Assembly (NCBI GenBank): GCA_026018925.1
Contig: JAKSZU010000004.1
Span: 110,698,489-110,762,488 of the forward strand
Direction of reading: 5' to 3'
DNA: 64,000 nucleotides
Origin: Tupaia tana
Lineage: Eukaryota; Chordata; Mammalia; Scandentia; Tupaiidae
The notes under the pieces: generated by a model
What the model was told of the DNA's origin: nothing
Database searches by the model: none
The model's input: only the letters and a program-made list of their open reading frames with translations
Shown: piece by piece, positions 21,625-33,548 of the stretch
Numbering within the stretch: position 1 is the stretch's first letter
Layout: each line of letters opens with the position of its first letter
Position numbers and translations under genes: made by a program

Positions 21625-21954
21625 TGGAAGGCAGCCATACTTACCTTCCCACAGTGCCCTGCCCTTAGAAGCCTGCATAGTATTTAGGTCCCACAAGGCA
21701 TCTAAGAGAATGTGGATGGCCTTGATAACACACTAGGAAGTCCTACCCACTCTACAGATCAAAGTGTCCCAGTCAAATTCTGCTGTGAGAAAATTAAAAA
21801 GTAAATGATCAGCTCTGAAATGGCTTCTGCAGGAATTCTAATGATTTTTTTGTCAAATAATTATGGATCCTCTACATGCATATATTTAAGTTCAACTAAT
21901 CTTTATCTCTGCAGTTTCCTGAATAGGAAACATTTTATGAGAAAATAAACATTT
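21625..21954. other. Unassigned spacer
   Basis: No repeat or gene recognised. Confidence 0.35.
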
Positions 21955-22240
21955 GGGAGTTAGCTCCATGGCCTGGTGGTGAAGGGCATTGGATCCCACA
22001 TGACTGACTGCACAGTTTGAATCCCAGTCCTGGCAGCATGGGAGATACACCAGGTGTGTGAGCCAGGTGTGTCATGCCCTAAATCCTGAAAGGATGGGAA
22101 GGTGAAGGAGGTGGGGCTGTAGCAGGACTGGGGCTTGCTCGGGAGTGCTTCCTGTCTCTACCCGCTTCCCACCCTCCCACTGCCTCCACTCTGCCCCTCT
22201 GATGGGCACACACACCCGGTGGCAATTTAAAAAAAATGAA
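21955..22240 (+). mobile_element. tRNA-derived SINE (subfamily D)
   Basis: Head 'GGGAGTTAGCTCCATGGCCTGGTGG', middle 'CCCTAAATCCTGAAAGGATG', end 'CACCCGGTGGCAATTTAAAA'. Confidence 0.88.
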
Positions 22241-22362
22241 ATAAAGAAAAAAGAAGAAACAAAAGCCTGAATAGATCAATAACAAGATCGAATAGGCAAT
22301 AGTCTCCCAAAAGAGAAAAGCCCAAGTCTAGATAGCAAGATTTTGAATCAGTAATAAATATT

Positions 22363-22624
22363 CTTTTTTTTTTTTTTTTTTTTTTTGAGAGGCTTTTGCT
22401 ATAGGGCACATGCGCTCACCAGACAGACAGAGACAGAAAGCGAGAAATCACCCCCCGGGGGGATGGCCACGCCACAATCCCTCTCCTCCATTCTCCTCTC
22501 GGGATCTTGGGCACACACGCACACGCGCCCAGCGTGAGTTTTAAGCCACCAGGTCCAGTACGCGAACTGAGGTTGACTACATGGGAGTCCAGTGACCTAG
22601 CCATTATGCTAACTGCTTGTCCCG
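22363..22624 (-). mobile_element. Young tRNA-derived SINE (subfamily A)
   Basis: In the older L1. TSD TAAATATTCTTT at both ends (about 22355 and 22626). CpGs well preserved. Confidence 0.95.
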
Positions 22625-22823
22625 TAAATATTCTTTCAATAAAGAAAAAAATGAAGTCCACTGGCCTCCCTGCTAAATTTTACAAAGTCTTTAAAAAGCA
22701 ATTAATACCAATTTGTCTTAAATTATTTCAAAAGTTCCAAATGGACTGAACGTTCCCAAACTGATTTCACAAAGCATCACCTTGACACTAACAGCAAAGA
22801 TACAATAAAAAAGAAAAGTATAG

Positions 22824-23083
22824 GGCCCAGAAGGTAGCGTGGTGGTTGATGCTGGGTCCCACATAACTGACTTTGTAGTTCGAGCTCTAGACCTGGCAGC
22901 TTGAAAAATCACACTGGGTGTGCTGTTATGCATGCTCAAAATCCTGAAAGGAGAATGAAGGAAAAGGGATTGTGGCATGGCCATCTCCCAAAGGATGCTT
23001 CCTCTCTCTCATTCTCTCTCTCTCCCTCTCCGTCTCTCTCCCCTAGTGAGCACACATACCCTATAGCAAACAACAAACAAAAA
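22824..23083 (+). mobile_element. tRNA-derived SINE (subfamily B)
   Basis: In the older L1's ORF2. Head 'GGGCCCAGAAGGTAGCGTGGTGG', end 'CATACCCTATAGCAAACAAC'. Confidence 0.9.
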
Positions 23084-23156
23084 TATATACCATGATCGAG
23101 TAGGATTTATCCCAGGGATGCAAAGATGGGTCAATGTACAAAAAACAATAAATGGG

Positions 23157-23425
23157 GAACCAGCAGTTAGCGTAATGGCTACGTTGCTGGACTCCCACGT
23201 AGTCGATTGCGGTTCGCGTCCTGGACCCGGTGGCTTAAAACTCACGCCGGGCGCGTGTGCGTGCATGCCCAAGATCCCAAGAGGAGAATGGAGGAGAAGG
23301 GATTGCGGCGTGACCATCCCCCCTGGGGGGTGATTTCTCACTTTCTGTCTCTATGTCTCTCTCTGTCTGGCTGGCGAGCACACACGCCCTATAGCGAAAA
23401 CCTCTCAAAAACAAACAAACAAACA
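23157..23425 (+). mobile_element. Young tRNA-derived SINE (subfamily A)
   Basis: TSD ACAATAAATG (about 23145 and 23430). Near-consensus B box GGTTCGCGTCC and a (CAAA)n tail. Confidence 0.95.
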
Positions 23426-24553
23426 AAAGAACAATAAATGTAATGCATTGCATTAACAGAAGGGAAGACAAAAGTCATATGATTGTATCAATTGACTCAG
23501 AAAAAGTATTTGATAAAAAACAACATCCCTTCATGACTAAGACTCATCAAAACAAGCATTGAAGGTACATTTCTTAGCACAATAAAGTCCATATATGGAA
23601 AACTCACAACTAACATACTAAATGGGGGGAAATTGGCAACTTTTCTGCTCAAAATTGGAACAAGATAGCGATGTCGATTTCTCCACTGCTGTTCGATATA
23701 GTACTGGACATCCTAGCCAATGTAGTCAGACAAGAGAATGGGCTGGAAGGCTCCACACTGGAAAAGAAAAAGTTAAACTGTTCCTATTTACAGGCAACAT
23801 AATTACATACATAGAAAAACCTGAAGAAGCCACCAAAAAACTCTTCTACGTAATTTAAAAATTCAGTAAAATTGCAATGTACACAATCAGCATACTTATA
23901 ACCTATAGTGTTCCTGTACACCAACAATAAATAGACTGACATAGAAATAAAGGATCCTCGAACCCTGAAACAGAGTGGCAGCCAGTGAAAACAACTGAAG
24001 CCGCAGACCACCTTGGGGACTCCACTGTCTCCTGGCTGTTCCAGCTGTCCAGATCCTCTGGCTTCTGCCTTCTCCCTCCACCATTACACCCAGTCCCTAT
24101 GCAGAGTGGCAGGCAGTGAGAACAACTGAGGAAGGAGGCCACTTTAGTTCTTTAGTTGCCTTTTGCCCACTCAAGAATACTTTGAGACTATGCATGTAAT
24201 GTGCACCAGACAACCCTTAGGTTCTTTCCCAGTTGAAACCATGCAGCTCAACCCCAGCTGCACCTGTTCTCAAAAATCTAGGAGGTCGTTGGAATACCCA
24301 GTTCCAGTGACAACAATGCAGATTGCAGGGTGAGGGTCAGAGAGACAGAGCTACAGAGCGACCACAGCTCACCTCCTTCTGCATGCCTTTGAGTTCTCAT
24401 AATTGACTCCAAGAAATTGGGAAGAAGTATATAATCCATCAGATGACCAGAAACCAGTGCAGAAGCACAAGAAATATGAGAAACGAATAAAACATCTTTT
24501 TTCCAAGGGAAAAGAACAAATCCTCATCAATCACAGACAGTACAATAGAACTC

Positions 24554-25372
24554 ATGGACATGTCAGATAAACAATTCAGACTATTCATAGTGACAAGACT
24601 AAATGAGATTCAAGAGCAAAGAGACAATGAACTCCAGGAGATGAGGAAGTCCTTCCATGATTTGAATGGAGAAATAGATACCATAAGAAAGAATCAAACA
24701 GAACTGTTAGAGATGAAGGCTGTAATACAGGAAATCAAAACCTCTCTCAAAAGTACTAAAAGCAGGGCCAGCAGGTGGCATGGTGGTTAAGGTGCTGGAA
24801 TTTCCACATGGCCGACCACGGTTCAAGGTCTATACCTGGTGGCTTTCTGTCTCTTCTCCTTCTCTCTCTCTCTCCCTTTCTCTCTCTCACAAAACTCATG
24901 TGAAAAATAAATAAAAATAATTCTTAAAAAAAAGTTTAAAAAAGTATTAAAAGCAGATTAGATCATGCAGAAGATTGAATCTCAGATGTAGAATACAAAA
25001 CCTCTGACCTAGAAAAAAATCACCAAAAAAGACTAAGTAAATAACAACAAAAATATTAGGATAATATATGAGAAATACTAGATATCATTAAGTGGCCAAA
25101 CGTCCAAATAATTGGTATTCCAGAAGGTAAAGAAACTAATAAGGGTATTGACATCCATTCCATGAAATCTTGCAAGAAAACTTTTGAAGTCTAGAGAAGT
25201 ATTCAAACATCCAGACCCAAGAAATACAAATAGAATAGAATATAATAGAATCAACCCAAGAAACACATCATATCCACAGCACGTCATAGCTAGATTGTCC
25301 AAAATCACAGATACAGACAAGATATTAAATTGGCAAGAGAAAAATATCAAGTTACTTACAAAGGTTTCCCAT
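24554..25372 (+). pseudogene. L1 ORF1 remnant (RNA-binding chaperone of LINE-1)
   Basis: Starts MDMSDKQFRLFIV and keeps the coiled-coil section (NQTELLEMKAVIQEIKTSL), then is interrupted by a SINE at 24766-24940. After the SINE the match to the intact ORF1 at 43463-44464 resumes, including the ATTGGTATTCCAGAAGG segment near 25110, with stops. It ends abruptly at 'GGTTTCCCATCAGAC', where sequence jumps into ORF2. It lacks a 13-residue insert present in the HAL1-like ORF1 after 'RDNE'. Confidence 0.85.
24766..24940 (+). mobile_element. tRNA-derived SINE subfamily C inside L1 ORF1
   Basis: 16-bp TSD AAAGTACTAAAAGCAG (24750-24765) and AAAGTATTAAAAGCAG (24941-24956), one mismatch. Confidence 0.95.
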
Positions 25373-27323
25373 CAGACAAGTACAGAAATGTCGATAATAA
25401 TGTTGAATGCTAATGGATTAAATTCTCCAATCAAGAGACACAGGCTGACTGGATAAAAGAATTAAATAAATAAATAACAGAAATCCTCTATCTTCTGCCT
25501 GCAAGAAATGCACCTTATGGATAAACACATACATGGACTAAAAGTGAAGGACTGGGAAAAAATGGAGGTCAGAAAAGGGCTGGAGTTGAGATACTCGTTT
25601 CAGAAAAAATAGGCTTTAAGACAAAAACTGAAAGAAGAGCCAAACAACAGCAGTATATAGTAGTAAAAGGGCTAATTCATCAAGAAGATATAATGTTTAT
25701 AAATATCTATGCTCCCAACTCAGAAGAACCCAAATGTGTGAAGGGAAGACTGCTAGATCTAAAAGGAAGAGAGAGACTGTAACACAATAATTGTCAGGGA
25801 TCTCAACTCCTCACTATTTCCTTTAGACAGATCATCTAGACAAAAAACAAGCAGAGATACAGAATAAAATGATACCATAAATCAAACGGACTTGACAGCT
25901 ATCTATAGACTCTTCCACCCAAAAAAATCACAAAATATACCCCTGCATGGAATCTTTTCTAAGACTGACCACATGATAGGGCACAAAACAAGCTTTTACA
26001 GATTCAAAGGCATAGAAACTATCCAGCATCTTCTCTGACCATGATGGAATTAAACTGGATATTAATTTCAGGAAAAAAACCTTGAAAATACACAAATCTA
26101 TGGAAATGAAACAATTCACTCTTGAATGATTTCACAACTCCTGAAGAAATGAAGACTGAAAACAAAAGATTCACAAAAACTAACAATAATGAGTACACGA
26201 GTCTCCATAATCTATAGGACACAGCAAAAGCAGTCGTAGGAGGTAAGTTCATAGCAATTACTGCACATAAGAAGATGGAAAGGTGGCAAATGGACAAACT
26301 AACTTCATGCCTCAAGGAATTGTAAAAGCAGCAGCAAAAATATTCAAAAAATGCCAGGAGAAAAGAAATACTAAAGACGTGAGCAGAAATAAATGAAATA
26401 TAAAATAAACTATACAGAAAACAAATGAAACCAAAAGTGGTCTTAAAAGATAAACAAAATTGACACACCACTAGCTAGAATAATTAAGAAGAGAAAATGG
26501 AACCAGATAAATCAAATCAGGAATGAAAGACGCAATTTTACAACAGACACAATAGAAATACCAAACATCATTAGAGGATACTATGAGCATCTATACGCCC
26601 ACAAACAAGAAAACCCTGGATGAGATGGACAAATTCCCGGACACATACATTCTACCAAGATTGAATCAGGAAGACATAGAAAGCCTCAATAGACCCATAA
26701 CAAGCAATGAGATTGATTCAGTAATAAATAACCTCCTAACAAAGAAAATCCCAAGTCCTGATGGCTTCACTTCTAAATTCCACAAACTTTTAAAAAAGAG
26801 TTAACCCCCATTCTACTCAAATTATTTCTTAAAGACCCAAAAGGAAGGAACCCTCCCAACTTAATTTTATGAAGTCTCCATGACCCTCATTCCCAAAACA
26901 GATAAGGACATCACAAGAAAGGAAAACTACAGACCAATATCTCTGATGAATGTAGATGCAAAAATTCTCAACGAGACACTTGCAAATCATATCCAACATC
27001 AGGTAAAAAGATTATGCATCATGACCAAGAAAGCTTTATTCCAGGGATGCAAAGGTGGTTCAACATACACAAAACCATCAACCTAATACACCATATTAAC
27101 AGAAAGAAAGCTAAAAACCATATGATCATTTCAATCAATGCAGAAAAAGCACTTGATAAAATACAACATCCTTTCATGATTAAGACTCTCAGGAATATTG
27201 TCATAGAAGGATCATTTCTCAACTCAATAAGAGCCATCTATGAAAAAAACATAGCTAACATCATACAGAATGGGGAAAATGTTGAAAACTTTTCCATTAC
27301 AAACTGGTACTAGACAAGCCTGC

Positions 27324-27404
27324 CTGGGGCCGGCAGGTGGCATGATGGTTAGGGGTGCTGGACTCCCATATAAGCGACAACAGTTCGAGTCCTGGACCGG
27401 AGGC

Positions 27405-27455
<51 letters not shown>

Positions 27456-27545
27456 CTCTCTCTCTCTCATCAAATTTTTAAAAAGAAAAAGAAAGAAAGA
27501 GAGAGCAAAAGAAAAAAGTTGAATATGAAAAGAAAAAAATATATA
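27324..27545 (+). mobile_element. tRNA-derived SINE subfamily C with expanded (CT)n
   Basis: In the RT region of the L1. TSD (A)TAAGCCTGCCC-like on both sides (about 27315 and 27543). A (CT)n run of about 50 bp at 27411-27475 replaces most of the body. Confidence 0.92.
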
Positions 27546-28239
27546 AGCCTGCCCACTTTCTCCACTGCTTTTCAATATAGTGCTAGAAATCCTAGCTAAT
27601 GCACTCAGAAAAGAGAATAAAATAAAAGGCATTCAAATAGGGAAAGAAGAGGTGAAATTATCTGCAGTCATGTCATTGCAGATGACATGACTGCGTACAC
27701 CGAACACCCAAAGGTATCCATGAAAAAACTCCTGGAAGCAATAAATGAATACAGTGGCAGGTTACAAAATCAACATATATAAATCAATAGCATTTCTATT
27801 TACAAACAACAAGCAGACTGCGCTAGAAGTGAAGAAACTAATCTCATTCATCATAGCCACAAAAAGTATAAGATTCTTAGGAATAAATCTAACCAAAGAA
27901 GTCAAATACTTCTACAAGGAAAACTATGAAAATCTTTTAAAAAGACATCGAAAATGACACCAAAAAGTGGAAGGATGTCCCATGTTCCTGAATTAGAAGA
28001 ATTAATATAATCAAAAAGGAAATTCTACCCAAATTAATCTACATATTTAATACAATCCCAATCAAATTACCAGAGACATTCTTCACAGATCTAGAAAAGA
28101 CCATCAAAAGAATTTGTCTGGAATCATAAAGATTCCATATTGCCAAAGCAATCCTGTGCAAGAAGAGTGGAGTAGGAGGCATCTCATTCCCTGACCCCAA
28201 AATATATTACAAAGCTGTGATGATCAAAACAGCATCATA

Positions 28240-28520
28240 CTGGGACCAGCAGTTGGCATAATGGCTGTCACTGGACTCCCATGTGGTTTACTGCAGTTCA
28301 AATCCCGGACCCAGTGGCTTTAAACTCACGCCAGGTGCATGTGCTTGTGTGCCTAAGATTCCAGGAGGAGAATGGAGGAGAAGGGATTGCGGCGTGGCCT
28401 TTTCCCCGGGGGCGGATTTCTCACTTTCTGTCTCTCTTTCTCTCTCTGTCTTCCTGGCGAACACACGCATCCTATAGCAAAAACCTCTAAAAAAAAAAAA
28501 CAAACCAAAACAAAAAAAAA
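28240..28520 (+). mobile_element. tRNA-derived SINE (subfamily A)
   Basis: In L1 ORF2. Imperfect TSD AACAGCATCATACTGG / AACATCGTATTGG. Head 'GACCAGCAGTTGGCATAATGG'. Confidence 0.92.
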
Positions 28521-29614
28521 CATCGTATTGGCACAAAACCAGTCATGTGGACCAATGGAACAGAATAGAGATTCCAGAGATGGATCCCCAAAGCTTACTG
28601 CCAACTGATCTTTGACAAAAGGTACCAGTCAATCCAGTGGGAAAAGGCAAACCTCTTTAGGCAAATGATGCTGGAAAATCTGGGTATCCACCTACAGAAA
28701 GATGAAACTGGATCCCTATCTCTCACCATTCATAAAATTCAACCCAAAGTGGATCAAAGACCTAAACCTGAGACCTCAAACCATAAAACTACTAGTGAAA
28801 AACACTGGGGAAACTCTGGGAGACATCGGGGTAAGGCAAAGACTTCTTAAATGAGATCTCAAAGCACAGGCAATAATCCCCAAAATAGACAAGTGGAATT
28901 ACATCAGATTAAGAAGTTTCTGAAAAAAAAAAAAAAGACACAGTAATTAGTGTGAATTAACAGCCCTTAGAATGGGAGAATTTTTTTAAAAACTATTCCT
29001 CAGATAAGGGACTAATAACCAGAATACACAGGAAACTCAAATGGCTTACCTGAAAAAAAAAAAAAAAAAAAAAAAAGATTAACCCAGTTAAAAGATGGGG
29101 AAATTAATTTAACAAACAACTCTGTAAGGAAGACATACAAAAACATATGAAAAAACATATGAAAAAATGCTCAACATCCCTCATCATAAAGGAGATGCAG
29201 ATCAAAACCACAATGAGATACCACCTAATCTCTGACAGAATGACAAATATTAAAAAACAAAAAAATGATAAATGCCGCCAGGGGTGCAGTCAAAGGTGAA
29301 TTCTCCTACACTGTTGATTGGAATGTAAATTGGCCTAGCCATTGTGGAGAACAATATGGAAGTTCCTCAAAGATCTATAAATAGAACTACCATATGATCC
29401 AGCAATTCCACTCCGGGATACCTACCCAAAGGATAGGAGAATGCTCAGTCAAAACACTGCCTGCATATCTATGTTTATTATGGCATTATTCACAATTACT
29501 AAGACATGGAACCAACCCAAATGTCCATGAACAGATGAATGGATTGAAAAAGTGTGGCACATATACTGTATGGAATACTACTCAGCAATATAAACAATAA
29601 GACCCTGGCATTTG

Positions 29615-29878
29615 TATTTTTTTTTTTTTTTGGAGAGGTTTTTTTCTATAGGACACGTGTGCTAGCCAGAAAGACAGAGACAGAGAGACAGAAAGTGAGA
29701 AATTACCCACCAGGGGGGTTGGCCACGCTGCAATCCCTTCTCCTCCATTCTCCTCTCGGGATCTTGGGCACACACATGTACGCGCCCAGTGTGAGTTTAA
29801 GCCACCGGGTCTGGGACTCGAACTGTGGTTGACTCATGGGAGTCCAGAGACATAGCCATTATGCCAACTGCTGGTCCC
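29615..29878 (-). mobile_element. Young tRNA-derived SINE (subfamily A) near the ORF2 end
   Basis: Perfect 14-bp TSD GACCCTGGCATTTG at 29601-29614 and 29879-29892. Confidence 0.97.
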
Positions 29879-31054
29879 GACCCTGGCATTTGCTAGAAAG
29901 TGATGAATATGGAAGATTTACTACTGAGTGAAGCAAGCCAGGCTGTGAAAGAGAGACATTGTATATCTCCACTTAACATATACCACTGTCTGTGCTCTAT
30001 GGCAGAAACTGAAAGACTAGAGGATATAGAAGCATGGAAAATGGTTAGGGATACTGAAGACACTGCGGGAAAAGGATGGGAGAACTAAGAGAGTATGAGA
30101 AAAGACATTAAGGAGAAAAATAGGCAAGACATTTATGGGACACAGAACTGGATTATTATCTGTCAATGATAACATGTATAGTATCCTGAACTGGACTGGG
30201 GTAAACTGTATTCATGTTAGGTAAATTCACTTTACAAGCTAAGTGATGTATAGTGATTGAATGTTTGAAATAAATTAAAATTAAAAATAAAGCAGTTTCA
30301 TTTATAATAACCACAAATAAAACTAAATATCTAGGAATAAATCAAACCAATGAAATAAAATAATTCTGTGAAAAGTATACATTAAAAAAACTGAAATGGA
30401 AATTGAAAATAACACAAAGAAATTGAAAGACATCCCTTGTTTGTGGTATGGAAGACTCAACATAGTTAAAATTTCAATACTTTCTGAAGTAATCTACAAG
30501 TTCAATGTAACTCCTATGAAAATACCTGATAGACTTTAAAGAAATAGAAAAAAAAAGTCATAAAGTATGTATGGAATCAGAAAAGACCCTGTTCCACCAA
30601 AGCAATACTGAGCAAAAACAATAAAACTTCTCACTATCTGACTTCAGAACATATTATAAAGCCATAATAGCCAAAACAGCTTGGTACTGGCACAGAAACA
30701 GATATATAGACCAATGGAATAGAATAGAAAATCCAGAAATAAATTCACTAACATACAGTCAACTGAGATTTTTGAAGTCACAAGACAATTCAGTGAAGTA
30801 AAAACAGTCTTTTCAATAATTGTTGCTGGGAAAACTGGACACTCACTTGCAGAAGAATGAAACTAGACTCAAATCTTTCACCATGTACAAAATTAACTCA
30901 AAATGGATTAAAAATTTAAGTGTACAGAAAAAATAATTTTTTTTAGAGATTTAAGTGTAAAGTCCAGAAAGATAAACCACTTGAGGAAAACAAGTATGGT
31001 GTGTAATGACATAGTCGTTATCCAATAATTTCCTGATTTTAAAATTGGTACTTG

Positions 31055-31317
31055 GGGGACTAGCAGTTGGCGTAATGACTATGTCGCTGGATTCCCATGT
31101 AGTCAACCGTGGTTCAAGTCCTGGACCTGGTGGCTTAAACACACGCCGGGCGTGTGTGTGTCCGTACCCAAGATCCTTGGAGGAGAATGGAGGAGAAGGG
31201 ATTCAGTGTGGCCATTCCCTCTGGGAGGTGGTTTCTCGCTTTCTGTCTCTCCCTGTTCTCCTGGTTAGCTCATGTGCCCTATAGCAAAAACCTCTCAAAA
31301 AAAAAAAAAAAAAAAAA
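31055..31317 (+). mobile_element. tRNA-derived SINE (subfamily A)
   Basis: TSD TGGTACTTGGG on both sides (about 31046 and 31319). A20-type tail. Confidence 0.95.
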
Positions 31318-31399
31318 TGGTACTTGGGATTTCATCAATAAATTCTCCTCTCCATCTTTCCCTAAAACCTCCCAGTTTTTCATTTGTGAGGAGTCTTTA

Positions 31400-31700
31400 T
31401 TTTTTTTATTTATTTATTTATTTTTGTAGATAGGGTTTTGTTTTGTTTTGTTTTGTTTTGTTTTTCCGCAATCAGGTGCATGTGGTCGCCGGAGAGGCAG
31501 AGGGAAACAGAGAGGCAGAATGCAAGAAATCACCCCCCAGAGGGGATGGTCACACCACAATCCCTTTTCTTCCATTCTCCTCTCAGGATTTTGGGCACTC
31601 ATACACACACACCCAGCATGAGTTTTAAGCTGCCAGGCCTGGGACTAGAACCGTGGTCAACTACGTGTGAGTCCAGCAACATAACCATTAAGACTTCTCT
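31400..31700 (-). mobile_element. tRNA-derived SINE (subfamily B), diverged tail
   Basis: Tail TTTATTTATTTAT...(TTTTG)n, then 'CCGCAATCAGGTGCATGTGG', ending in the tRNA head 'CAACATAACCATTAAGAC'. The last bases of the head are lost. Confidence 0.82.
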
Positions 31701-32137
31701 GGGGATCAGCAGACGGCTGATGTATTTTCATTTCAAAACTGGTAACAACGCATAGAGAGTAAATCCCTTACCTGTGGTCCTGCACCAAGAGCGCATACAA
31801 TCTAGCATGTGGAGGTTACACTTTTTGGTCTTGTGGCAGTTTCGGGAAAGGAGAGAGTGAACACATCGAGATGATTGTAGTGTTGTGTGGGCAGAGACAG
31901 GAGTGGAGGGAGTTTGCAGAGGAAAGAGGAAATGGGAGACCTCTTTCCAGTGGAGAGCTCAGGCCAGGACCTAATGCAGAGCACCAGGCTGAGGAGCCCC
32001 AGGCTTGAGCTGCAGAAGCTGTCGGGCCTCAGATCTGGCCCTGAACACTTGAGCAGATTGGCAGATGCGGGGGAAACTGCACCTGAAGACTGCATGTCCT
32101 CCGTGAATCTTGTGCATCTACAAAGCTTCAAGCTTTG
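31701..32137. other. Unassigned spacer
   Basis: Opposing open frames of 83 (plus) and 109 (minus) codons at 31802-32138, neither recognisable. Confidence 0.3.
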
Positions 32138-32397
32138 AGGCCAGCAGATGGCATAGTGGTTAAAGTGCTGGACTCTAATGCAGCCAACTGTGGTTCATGT
32201 CCCCAACCCAGAGGCTTCAAAATCATGCTGGGTGCATGTGCGTGCGTGCCCAAAATCCCGAGAGGAGACTTGAGCAGAAGGGATTGCAGTGTGGCCATCC
32301 CCTGGGGGGTGATTTCTCACTTTCTGTCTTTCTGTCTCTTTGGCAACCACACACGCCCTATAGCAAAAATCTCTCTGAATAAATAAACACATAAATG
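32138..32397 (+). mobile_element. tRNA-derived SINE (subfamily A/B)
   Basis: Head 'GAGGCCAGCAGATGGCATAGTGG', middle 'CCCAAAATCCCGAGAGGAG', end 'CGCCCTATAGCAAAAATCTC'. Confidence 0.92.
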
Positions 32398-33291
32398 TAT
32401 AGACACGAAACAGGAGGTTCCAACAGGTGAATAATCTTCCATAGTCACCCTTGAGAAGTGGAGCATCAAGGATACTGCCTGCCTAACTACATATGAGTAA
32501 ATTGATAAACACCCTTCCCGTACATACAAGTAGTGACATAAAAGGAATGAAGAAGGTAGGGTGTAGAGACACTTCGCGAATGTTTGTAATGAAATCAGTG
32601 AACGTTGGGAAACGCCCAGAGACACCAGATGATGCCGCTTCCCAACATCAACCTCCGTGCAACTTCCTCCGAGATGTGCCCAGCAGAGTCACTCTTTCTG
32701 GGTATAGACCACCGTACTTCCATGACTCCTGGAAATACGGTGGTCATTCCAGTCCAGCCTGCACCATCTCCCACTATGTCCACAGGGGAGGGTCGAGGGA
32801 ACAGGTAGTTGTGTGTATAAAAAGCTCAAACCCTGAGAGGTCCAGTCAAAGGTTTCTCTGGGCTGACGCGGCCTATACCTTTGAGGGGCCACCACAGAGA
32901 GGTGCATACTCTGAGAATGTGAGCGCTTCGCTGTGAAGGAGTGTCACCAGGGGTGTGGTGTACCCTAACCTGCACTCGGAGAGAGAACATTAATTCCAGC
33001 TTCAAGAGCTTAATGTGAAATGTGCCCTTGGGAATTCACAGATAAACTTCTCCTCACCCATTTTAATGAACTACGCAGACTAACCACAGGCAAGGAGTAT
33101 CTGCGATCAGCCACGTAATTAACTGACTATGGGGAATTATTTCCTAATGTGAGCCTCACAACTCTTATCTGTGAACCGATTTAATAAGCGCTGAAATGGT
33201 GAGTAGTTAATATGCTCATTGATAAAATATTTTCAGATAACCCAAACCCAACAAATGAATACTATAGATCTATTCATCTTAACGTTAAGAA
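32398..33291. other. Unassigned, possibly an old LTR
   Basis: A TATA-like 'GTATAAAAAGCTCAAACC' at about 32816 follows a GC-balanced 250 bp, which would suit an LTR promoter. No partner LTR, primer-binding site or target duplication was found, so it stays unassigned. Confidence 0.25.
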
Positions 33292-33548
33292 CCTTGATGG
33301 CATGGTGCTTGAGACAGCTGGATCCCACATGGTCGACCGAGAGGTTTGGGTCCCAGACTCGGTGGCTTGAGAAAGATACCAGGCACATGAACATGCATGC
33401 CCAAAATCTTGAGAGGAGAAGGGATTGCAGCATGGCCATCCCCCGGGGGTGATGTCTCGCTTTCCCTCCCTCTCTCTCTCTGCCTTTCTAGTAAGTGCAC
33501 GCAGCCTATAGCAAAGTGGAAAACAAAAACAAAAACAAAAACAAAACA
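33292..33548 (+). mobile_element. tRNA-derived SINE (subfamily D/B), start slightly truncated
   Basis: Begins 'CTTGATGGCATGGTGCTTGAG', so the first bases of the tRNA head are missing or lie in the TSD (CCTTGATG, repeated at about 33550). The tail is (AAAAC)n. Confidence 0.85.

Larger units (their letters stand above)
25385..29900 (+). pseudogene. L1 ORF2 remnant (endonuclease and reverse transcriptase)
   Basis: The intact protein nicks target DNA and copies RNA at the nick. Recognisable in order: N-terminal endonuclease (about 25390-26110), the linker before the RT (26583-26804), RT motifs including [12 protein letters not shown] (about 26935) and the catalytic Ala-Asp-Asp codons (27678-27686), the 'AFLFTNNKQTALEVKKLISFI' region (27800), then the C-terminal segment with MAHILYGILL near 29554. 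Reading frames are broken many times and by three SINEs. Confidence 0.88.
23953..30284 (+). mobile_element. Near-full-length L1 (5' UTR to poly(A)), inactive, nested in an older L1
   Basis: TSD AAATAAAG at 23945-23952 and 30285-30292. Order: 5' UTR (23953-24553), ORF1 remains (24554 to about 25372), ORF2 (about 25385-29900), 3' UTR and A-rich end. ORF2 shows the endonuclease start (ATGTTGAATGCTAATGGATT), the pre-RT stretch around 26583-26804, the RT segment [20 protein letters not shown] at 26880 on, and the catalytic Ala-Asp-Asp codons at 27678-27686. Many stops and frameshifts make it dead. Between ORF1 and ORF2 the C-terminal third of ORF1 and the inter-ORF spacer are deleted. SINEs interrupt it at 24766, 27324, 28240 and 29615. 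Confidence 0.9.
22241..31000 (+). mobile_element. Older L1 (ORF2 portion), split by a later full-length L1
   Basis: Two halves, 22241-23952 and 30285-31000, read continuously as L1 ORF2: the stretch before the reverse transcriptase, the RT domain ('ATCCCAGGGATGCAAAGATG' near 23110), then beyond the insertion the continuation (CTAAATATCTAGGAATAAATC at about 30325) towards the C-terminal part. Stops and frameshifts are frequent, so it encodes nothing. SINEs at 22363, 22824 and 23161 sit in the first half. Confidence 0.85.

Noticed and set aside
21290..21668. Tyr-Ile and Thr-His repeat peptides
   Set aside because: Translations of the (TA)n/(CA)n microsatellite.
32398..33291. Solo LTR around the TATA-like site at 32816
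   Set aside because: No TG...CA ends with TSD and no related copy in the window, so left as unassigned.
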